From assembly GCA_003158505.1 (NCBI GenBank), contig PMJK01000099.1:18595-35724 (forward strand): DNA of 17,130 nucleotides, given 5' to 3'. The notes below the pieces were generated by a model that saw only the letters and a list, made by a program, of their open reading frames with translations, did not search any database and had not been told where the DNA came from. Positions 6,512-12,304 of the stretch are shown in pieces; positions within the stretch are counted from its first letter, which is position 1; each line of letters starts with the position of its first letter. A program made the position numbers and the translations under genes. The DNA comes from Holophagaceae bacterium (GTDB lineage: Bacteria > Acidobacteriota > Holophagae > Holophagales > Holophagaceae).

Positions 6512-6997
6512 TCAGTACGCCGAGGGGGACGCGGCGGGGGCAGCGACCGCGGTTGCCGGGATCTCCGGCATGGTCTTGGGCGGGTCCTTGCGGAACATGC
6601 CCTTGTTGAAGACGGTGAACCCAATGGCCATGAACAGCACCACCACCAGCAAGGCGGAACCGCGCCTGCCTGCCGCCAGCGCCTTGGGCGTCATCTCGGA
6701 AAGCCCGAGGAGGATAATCACCAGCGTGAGCTTGATGTGGAAGTAGATGCCCGCCTTGAATGGATTCTGGCCATTCTGCATGAGCATCACCAACAGTGCG
6801 ATGCCTGCGACGAGAGCCAAGCGGAAGGACCAGGACACCACCTTGGCCCAGACGGTCGCGGCCAGCCCCTGGAGGTCCTCCCTGCCCTCTTCAAACCCTG
6901 AGAGAAGAAGGGCCACCACTGCCGCGCCACTCCCGAAGGACATGGCCACGAAATGAAACCATCTGACGAGATTCACCGTTTCAAGTTTCGTATTCAT
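6512..6997 (-). CDS. Small four-helix integral membrane protein
   Basis: This 161-residue protein has a strong ribosome binding site (GAGGAGG, 7009-7003, 5 bases before the ATG). Four hydrophobic helices are seen at about 10-33, 50-71, 83-100 and 113-131. A short loop after helix 1 is acidic (EEGRED) and the tail is Pro/Ala-rich and likely cytoplasmic. His15 in a WFHF context in helix 1 and His86 near the start of helix 3 could bind haem or metal. That layout recalls CopD/HemJ-like small membrane proteins, but the resemblance is distant and I do not assign a family. It is convergent with yebC and divergent from the dehydrogenase operon. Confidence 0.7.
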   Translation of the reverse strand: MNTKLETVNLVRWFHFVAMSFGSGAAVVALLLSGFEEGREDLQGLAATVWAKVVSWSFRLALVAGIALLVMLMQNGQNPFKAGIYFHIKLTLVIILLGLSEMTPKALAAGRRGSALLVVVLFMAIGFTVFNKGMFRKDPPKTMPEIPATAVAAPAASPSAY

Positions 6998-7062
6998 GAT
7001 CGCCTCCTCAAGAAGGCTTCAGGGTAGCAGCCCTGATAGGCTGGGTTCGTCGGGAGGAAACC

Positions 7063-7179
7063 ATGTCCAAGCTTCGGGTGGCCGTTGTCGGTGTGGGGCA
7101 CCTCGGGCAACATCGGGGGTCCCGCTCCACGATCCCGCGCAGCGGGGAGTGGGAAGGCGCCCACGGGCGGGGCGCCTGA
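7063..7179 (+). pseudogene. 5' remnant of a second Gfo/Idh dehydrogenase gene
   Basis: An ATG with its own ribosome binding site (GGGAGGAAA just upstream) opens a 38-codon frame. Its first 17 residues (MSKLRVAVVGVGHLGQH) are identical to those of the intact gene at 7240. At DNA level, 10 of the 51 bases differ, in 7 codons, and every difference is synonymous. Similarity also extends about 20 bases upstream over the leader. After codon 17 the frame runs into an unrelated GC-rich stretch and stops at 7177-7179. The most likely reading is the left-over start of a tandem homologue that was once functional. It may still be translated as a short peptide, since its start signals are intact. Confidence 0.65.
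7126..7176. repeat. GC-rich foldable stretch between gene remnant and intact gene
   Basis: Two hairpins lie side by side. The first has an outer stem CCAC (7127-7130)/GTGG (7149-7152) and an inner stem CCCGC (7134-7138)/GCGGG (7142-7146). The second is GGCGCCC (7156-7162)/GGGCGCC (7170-7176). CCCGCG (7134-7139) could also pair with CGCGGG (7181-7186). The origin of this 70-base stretch is unknown; it could be a REP-like palindrome or simply GC-rich junction DNA. Confidence 0.35.
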
Positions 7180-7239
7180 TCGCGGGCGGCCAGAAGGCGT
7201 GACCTGCCCGAGGAAGCTGAATCATCTGGGAGAGAAACC

Positions 7240-8205
7240 ATGAGCAAGTTGAGAGTCGCCGTTGTCGGGGTGGGACACCTCGGGCAGCATCACGCCCGAA
7301 TCGCGGCTTCCGCTCCGGACGCCATCCTGGTCGCAGTGGTGGATCCTGATCCCGTCCGCGGACCCGAGATCGCCGCGAAATTCGACGCCCCCTGGGTGGC
7401 CTCGCTGGATCAGGTGCTGGCCGAGGTGGATGCCGTCCAGATCGCCGCGCCCACGGGATTCCACCATGCCCTCGGGACCCAGGCCCTCCGGGCCGGGAAG
7501 CATGTGCTGATGGAGAAGCCCCTCGCGGCGACCCTGGATGAAGGTGCAGCTTTGTTGAAGGCTCTTGCCGAAGCCCGCGCGGAGAAGCCGGGAATTGTGG
7601 CCCAGGTCGGTCATCTCGAACGCTTCAACCCCGCCGTCACCGCCCTTCGCGCGCGCGGTTTCAAGCCCCGCTTCCTTGAGGCTGTCCGCGTCTCGCCCTT
7701 CCCCGCCCGCAGCCTGGAGGTGGATGTGGTGATGGATGTGATGATCCACGACCTCGACCTGCTGCGGGCCCTGGTGGGCCGCCCCGTGATCGACGTGGAG
7801 GCTGTGGGCGTGCCGGTGCTGACCCCCTACGCAGACCTGGTGAACGCGCGCCTGAAATTCGAGGGCGGTGCCTTCGCCACCGTCACGGCCAGCCGCGTCG
7901 CTCGCAAGAAGGAGCGCACCCTTCGGGCCTTCGGCGACAAGGAGTACGCCAGCCTGGATTTCGCGGCCCAGAAACTGGAGCTGCTGCGCCTCGTCATGGG
8001 TCCCGATGGCCCCGAGGTGCAACCCGAGACCGCGGACATCGAGGAGGGTGAACCCCTGCGCCTGGAGATCGAGGCCTTCCACGCCGCCTGTCTGGGCCGC
8101 AGTCTGGAGGGCGTGACCTGGGAAGAGGGCCAGGAGGCCATGGGCGTGGCCGACCAGGTGCAGAAGGCCGTCGCCAAGAGCCTGGCGGAGATGAGCAGGA
8201 CGTGA
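7240..8205 (+). CDS. Gfo/Idh/MocA-family NAD(P)-dependent sugar(-nucleotide) dehydrogenase
   Basis: This 321-residue protein starts with a Rossmann dinucleotide-binding motif (VAVVGVGHLGQHHA, about 5-18). It has the family's EKP motif (VLMEKPLA, about 88-95), with the catalytic Lys in EKP. The second domain carries QVGHLERFNPAV and the MIHDLDLL segment with the conserved Asp and His. The QxGHLERFNPAV and SRVxxKKxRxLR features match the subgroup often found beside lpx lipid A genes, including the UDP-GlcNAc 3-dehydrogenase GnnA type. A UDP-sugar substrate is therefore plausible but not shown, and no lpx gene is in the window. GGGAG lies 7 bases before the ATG. The stop overlaps the next start (GTGA). 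Confidence 0.85.
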   Translation: MSKLRVAVVGVGHLGQHHARIAASAPDAILVAVVDPDPVRGPEIAAKFDAPWVASLDQVLAEVDAVQIAAPTGFHHALGTQALRAGKHVLMEKPLAATLDEGAALLKALAEARAEKPGIVAQVGHLERFNPAVTALRARGFKPRFLEAVRVSPFPARSLEVDVVMDVMIHDLDLLRALVGRPVIDVEAVGVPVLTPYADLVNARLKFEGGAFATVTASRVARKKERTLRAFGDKEYASLDFAAQKLELLRLVMGPDGPEVQPETADIEEGEPLRLEIEAFHAACLGRSLEGVTWEEGQEAMGVADQVQKAVAKSLAEMSRT

Positions 8206-9158
8206 ACCGGTTCTACGACCTCGCCTCCCTCACCAAGCCCCTGGTGACAGCGCCGCTGGCGCTGGCCTTCCTGGATCTCGATGCGGACCGTCGCTGGGCT
8301 CTCGGTTTCCACGACCGGGAGGCGCCCCTCACGGTGCGCCAGTTGCTGTCCCATGGCTCCGGCCTGCCGCCCTGGCGACCCTTCACGGGTGAATCCGTGG
8401 CCGAGCAACTGCGTCGACCCGTGCCAGAACACCCTCTGCTTCGTCCGGCCACACCCGGCGTTGCCACCTACTCGGACCTGAACTACCGGCTCCTGGCCGA
8501 ACTGCTGGAAACGGAAACCGGGGTCCCCTTCGCGAAACTGGGAAAGGCATCCGGCCTCAGTCCCGCACCCTGGTTGGACACACCTATTGATGTCCCCGAC
8601 GGCCCCGACGCAGAGGCCTGGACCCTGGCCACGGAGTCGCCCCTTCCAGCCCGGGATGGGCATCGGCCCCATGACTGCAACGCGAGGGCCGGCATGCCAG
8701 GTCATGCCGGGTTCGGTACCACTGCGCCCCAGCTGCATGCCGCCCTGGCCCGATGGGTGGCCTCCGGCTGGCCCGACCGCATGGCCGTGGACACGGCCGA
8801 GGGCGAGAATGGGGCTCGCTGGGGCCTGGGCCTGCAGGCGGCCTTCGCGAGTGGCGGACGCTTTGGACAGCTGTTGTCCAGAATTCCCCCCGGAATTGGC
8901 CTTCACGTTCTCGAGGATTCCTCTATAGACACCCCGGCCAATGCCCCGAATCTGGATATCGCTCCCAGGTCCGCCTCGGGCTGGTGGTTCCACCTGGGCT
9001 ATACAGGCCCCGCGCTGTTCTACCGCCCCTCGGACCGTTCCTGCCTCGCTCTGCTGCTGAATCGCCGCGGCCCGGATGGCGCCCTCCTGGATGCCGAGGC
9101 TCTGCGGGCCCGCCGCTGGGCGATCCTCGCGCCATTCGTGGGACAATCCAGCGGATGA
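8202..9158 (+). CDS. Beta-lactamase-fold serine hydrolase with very short N-terminus
   Basis: This 318-residue protein shows the three active-site elements of the class C/EstB/penicillin-binding type. SLTK at 9-12 gives Ser9 as nucleophile and Lys12 as base. YSDLN at 90-94 has Tyr90. HLGYTG at 264-269 stands in for K-T-G. LLSHGSGLPPW near 47-57 is also typical. Members include DD-peptidases, esterases and beta-lactamases, and the substrate is not deducible. The SxxK motif is unusually close to the N-terminus, because about 40-60 residues (first strands and helix) normally precede it. No signal peptide is seen, so it is probably cytosolic. The GTG start overlaps the upstream stop by four bases and the stop overlaps the next ATG, so translation is probably coupled. 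Confidence 0.78.
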   Translation: MNRFYDLASLTKPLVTAPLALAFLDLDADRRWALGFHDREAPLTVRQLLSHGSGLPPWRPFTGESVAEQLRRPVPEHPLLRPATPGVATYSDLNYRLLAELLETETGVPFAKLGKASGLSPAPWLDTPIDVPDGPDAEAWTLATESPLPARDGHRPHDCNARAGMPGHAGFGTTAPQLHAALARWVASGWPDRMAVDTAEGENGARWGLGLQAAFASGGRFGQLLSRIPPGIGLHVLEDSSIDTPANAPNLDIAPRSASGWWFHLGYTGPALFYRPSDRSCLALLLNRRGPDGALLDAEALRARRWAILAPFVGQSSG

Positions 9159-11263
9159 AGCCTTTTATTGTCCCCGCCATGATCCTGTCGGCTGTTTTCG
9201 CCATTGCCGCGCAGCCCCCCTTGAAGATCGGCCTCGACACCCAGGGCACGGAATGGATCGTATCGCTGGAAAGCGGCGGTCAGGTGTGCGATCGCGCCGG
9301 GAAACCGCTGATGAAGCTGGCGCCGGATGAGAAGCTGCGGATCTGGTGGGACAGCCGGGGAGCATCGGATCCCACCACGGAATACCGCATCCAGGTGGGG
9401 GGTGCTCAAAGCGCCAGCGAGGCGGCGGCCTTGATGAAGCGGTTGAAGGAATTGGGCGAAGCTCCGGACCGGATCAAGGTCCCGGATGCCGACTCCTGGC
9501 GCGTGCTCACAGGCCATTTCCCAGAGGCGGGCAAGGCCGAACCCGTACTGCAGAAACTCCAGGATCTCGGCTTCGAGGAACTGTGGGTGGCCACTGAATC
9601 CCGCTCCGGTCAGCCCCGCAAAGGGCGGGCGCTGTACGCCGTCACGGAACGCTACGAGCGGCTGCCCCTCCCCCTGAATGGTGTGTGGCTGAAACCCATG
9701 GGCGAGCTCACCACCCTCCAGGGCAAGGGCCGCTACCGCGGGAAGATCGAGATCTTCCCCAACGCCCAGGGTCGCCTCACGGTGGTGAACACCCTGGACC
9801 TGGAGACCTACCTGCGCGGCGTGGTGCCCAAGGAAATGGGGGCCTGGGAATTCCCCAATCTCGAAGCCCTCAAGGCCCAGGCGGTGGCCGCCCGCACCTA
9901 CGCGGTCGCCAACCGCGGCAAGCGCGCCACGGATGGCTTCGACATGGGCGATACGGTGGCCGACCAGGTCTATGGTGGCCGCGACGGGGAGCAGTCCCTC
10001 ACGGACCGGGCCATCCTGGAGACCGAAGGGCTCTTCGCCACCTACGACGGCAAGCCTATCCTGGCCTTGTTCATGGCCGACTGCGGGGGACACACCACGG
10101 ATGTCGCCGATGTCTTCGGCGGCGACGCACCCTACCTGCGTGCCGTCCCTTGCTACCCAGCGAAGCCCCTGACCCTCCCCTACGCATCAGGAACGACCGT
10201 CACCTCCGAGAGCCTGCAGCCCTGGCTCAGCTGGGAGCTCCTGCGTCTGACCTCCGTCGCCATCCCCACCGAATGGCTCTCTGGAGCGCGTCTGGCCAAG
10301 CCCGCCACTCTGGAAGATCTCGCCGGGCCCGTGAGGATCCTCCAGCAGCGCCTGGCCCTGGAAACCCGGCCTTTGGGACCGGAAGGAAATTTCACCCTCG
10401 CCCTGGCCCGGGCCTTCGGATTCCACCGGATCGTGGAAGGCCAGGAGCGCGCCCAGGACGCGGCCTACTTCCTGCCTGATTCCCTGCAGGAGGATCGCCT
10501 TCTGGCAGCCTTTCTCACCCAGCGAGGGGTGGTCCCGGCTGCCTCCTGGGGCGCCAAGGAGCCCGTCACCCTCCGCCAGGCCCTCCAGACCCTGGGGCGC
10601 CTATGGCAGGAATTGGAGCCCTTCACTCCGGGAGAGGGAACCCTCCTGATGGACCGGCAGGTGCGCCGCAAGCGCGGCGGGCCTGAACCCCTTACCCTGG
10701 CAGTTTCCATGTTGCTGGTGGAGGAGTCGCCGGACGGAAGCCTCCGGCTGATCCCGAAGGCCGACATCCAGGTGGGTGACCGGCTGAAGTGGATCCCAGG
10801 TGAGGAGGAGGGCCCCGTCCAGGTGCTGGTGCGCCGACTCGACCCCGATGGTGCGGCCTGGGACCGCTACAATCCCATGGCCCACTGGCGGGTTGAATAC
10901 ACCGAATCGGAGCTGCTCGCCCTGGTGCGCAAACGCATCAAGGTGCCGGGAATCCGGAACCTGAAGGCCCAGTACAACGACCAGGGCCGCGTCCTGGATT
11001 TCACGCTCATCGATTCCCAGGGCGCCTCGCACCGGGTTCGCGGCATGCACATCCGGGGCCTGCTGGGCCTCAAGGACAACGTCTTCCATTGGTTCTCCGT
11101 GGGACAAGGTGCCGAGCGCCGGTGGATCTTCTATGGCCGAGGCTGGGGCCATGGTCTTGGCATGTGCCAGACCGGTGCCTATGGCATGGCCCTGGAGGGG
11201 GCCACCTTCCAGCAGATCCTCGAGCACTACTATCCCGGCATGACCCTCCAACAGGTCGATTAA
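9155..11263 (+). CDS. Exported SPOR-SpoIID/LytB peptidoglycan protein
   Basis: This 702-residue protein has a signal peptide at 1-19 (MKPF, hydrophobic core, AIAA). A SPOR-like domain spans about 76-150, with two half repeats beginning YRIQVGG and WRVLTGHF. The SpoIID domain begins near 195 with VNTLDLETYLRGVVPKEM. Glu227 matches the catalytic Glu of Bacillus SpoIID, a lytic transglycosylase. It continues through LKAQAVAARTYA and resumes near 598. It ends with GRGWGHGLGMCQTGAYGMA from 661 and HYYPGMTL. Between about 335 and 595 lies a large insert; part of it (VTLRQALQTLGRLWQELE) resembles an SLH-type helix. The ATG at 9155 overlaps the upstream stop (ATGA); the frame is open earlier, but that part is antisense-like shadow. 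SPOR binds glycan lacking stem peptides, which suits a periplasmic, septal role. Confidence 0.85.
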   Translation: MKPFIVPAMILSAVFAIAAQPPLKIGLDTQGTEWIVSLESGGQVCDRAGKPLMKLAPDEKLRIWWDSRGASDPTTEYRIQVGGAQSASEAAALMKRLKELGEAPDRIKVPDADSWRVLTGHFPEAGKAEPVLQKLQDLGFEELWVATESRSGQPRKGRALYAVTERYERLPLPLNGVWLKPMGELTTLQGKGRYRGKIEIFPNAQGRLTVVNTLDLETYLRGVVPKEMGAWEFPNLEALKAQAVAARTYAVANRGKRATDGFDMGDTVADQVYGGRDGEQSLTDRAILETEGLFATYDGKPILALFMADCGGHTTDVADVFGGDAPYLRAVPCYPAKPLTLPYASGTTVTSESLQPWLSWELLRLTSVAIPTEWLSGARLAKPATLEDLAGPVRILQQRLALETRPLGPEGNFTLALARAFGFHRIVEGQERAQDAAYFLPDSLQEDRLLAAFLTQRGVVPAASWGAKEPVTLRQALQTLGRLWQELEPFTPGEGTLLMDRQVRRKRGGPEPLTLAVSMLLVEESPDGSLRLIPKADIQVGDRLKWIPGEEEGPVQVLVRRLDPDGAAWDRYNPMAHWRVEYTESELLALVRKRIKVPGIRNLKAQYNDQGRVLDFTLIDSQGASHRVRGMHIRGLLGLKDNVFHWFSVGQGAERRWIFYGRGWGHGLGMCQTGAYGMALEGATFQQILEHYYPGMTLQQVD

Positions 11264-11341
11264 TTAATCGCCAGGTCTTTTAATCCAGGCATTGACGGCG
11301 GATCAATGGGGACCCAGGTTTGCCGGTGAGGGAGGCTGGGC

Positions 11342-12289
11342 ATGGCCATGGACGCATGGATTCTCGGTGCGCCGCTGAAGGTGTTGCGGCAGGAGGACCA
11401 TCCGTACCACGAAGCCACTCTGGCTACCCTGGGGCGTCATGAGCTCGGCCTCTGCCGCAAGGAGATGGCTACCGGTCCCAGTTGTGAACTCTTCCTCGAC
11501 GGACGATCTACCTTCATGCCGGGATCGGCCGCCCCGGGGCGCGCCTGGTTCGACCTCTGCCGAGAGCTGGGTTATGACCCGGCCCGCCACTGGGACTGGG
11601 ATCCGGCGCTCATTCTGTTCCAGCAGGTCATCCCGGCTCTGGCGGCAGACTGGCACGAGCCGCCCATGGTCTTCAACGCGCTGGGCCTGCCGGAGGGTGT
11701 GCTCAGCCTGGCCGGGCTTCGCCAGACCTTTGCGGAGGCCGTGGCCGGTATCCGCCGGGAACATGCAGGACCTGTGGGGGCCAAGGTGGCCGAGACTTTC
11801 GAGTGGTTGCCCCTGCGGGCCGTGGTCTTTCACGATGATGCCCAGTTGCCTTTGGACTTCGAAGGCACTGGCCCCTGTGGTTGCGTATCCCTCTGGCTGG
11901 GCATCCACCCTGAGCGCCCAGTCATTCTCGCGGGGCAATCCCCATCCCGCGCACCCCACCGATGGGTCGTGAAGGATCTCGGCAACCGCGATGCCTCCGA
12001 GGCCTTTCTCCTGGCCGCGGGCCTGGATCCTGTGCCTCCCAAAGGCTTCGACTACGCCTTGCTGTCGGCCCTGGAGCGCCTCTGCCACTGGATGGAGGGG
12101 CCTCTGGACGCCTACCGCCGGACCTACCCGGTAGGCATCTCGTGGCACCATGATCGCCGCGAACGCCTGCTGGGCCGCACCATCGTTGATCTGCGGGCGG
12201 GTGACCCGCCCATGCTCATCCTGGATGACGGCACCGAGCTTGCCATCGATCCAGATCCCGTACCGTCCTGGGAACACGGTGGCATCTAG
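11342..12289 (+). CDS. Hypothetical protein, 315 residues
   Basis: I do not recognise this protein. The ATG at 11342 has a strong site (GAGGGAGG, 11328-11335) 6 bases upstream; a second ATG two codons later is placed less well. It is soluble by eye, with no signal peptide or membrane segment, and rich in Trp, His, Pro and acidic residues. Notable stretches are WDWDPALILFQQ (about 84-95), VVFHDDAQLPLDFEG (about 161-175), and a C-terminal 55-residue block with SWHHDRRERLLGRT followed by an ILDDGTELAIDPD strand pair. No P-loop, Rossmann or zinc motif is seen. Codon use looks like that of its neighbours, so it is a resident gene. It lies 78 bases after the SpoIID gene and converges with the formate dehydrogenase gene, 15 bases apart. 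Confidence 0.75.
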   Translation: MAMDAWILGAPLKVLRQEDHPYHEATLATLGRHELGLCRKEMATGPSCELFLDGRSTFMPGSAAPGRAWFDLCRELGYDPARHWDWDPALILFQQVIPALAADWHEPPMVFNALGLPEGVLSLAGLRQTFAEAVAGIRREHAGPVGAKVAETFEWLPLRAVVFHDDAQLPLDFEGTGPCGCVSLWLGIHPERPVILAGQSPSRAPHRWVVKDLGNRDASEAFLLAAGLDPVPPKGFDYALLSALERLCHWMEGPLDAYRRTYPVGISWHHDRRERLLGRTIVDLRAGDPPMLILDDGTELAIDPDPVPSWEHGGI

Positions 12290-12304
12290 CCGCCACTTCC
12301 GGAT

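Noticed and set aside
7827..9146. A 439-codon minus-strand frame
   Set aside because: It is antisense to the dehydrogenase and serine hydrolase genes, with no recognisable domain.
8753..9154. N-terminal extension of the SPOR-SpoIID gene
   Set aside because: The upstream part lies inside the serine hydrolase gene. Starting at 9155 gives a proper signal peptide and an ATGA overlap.
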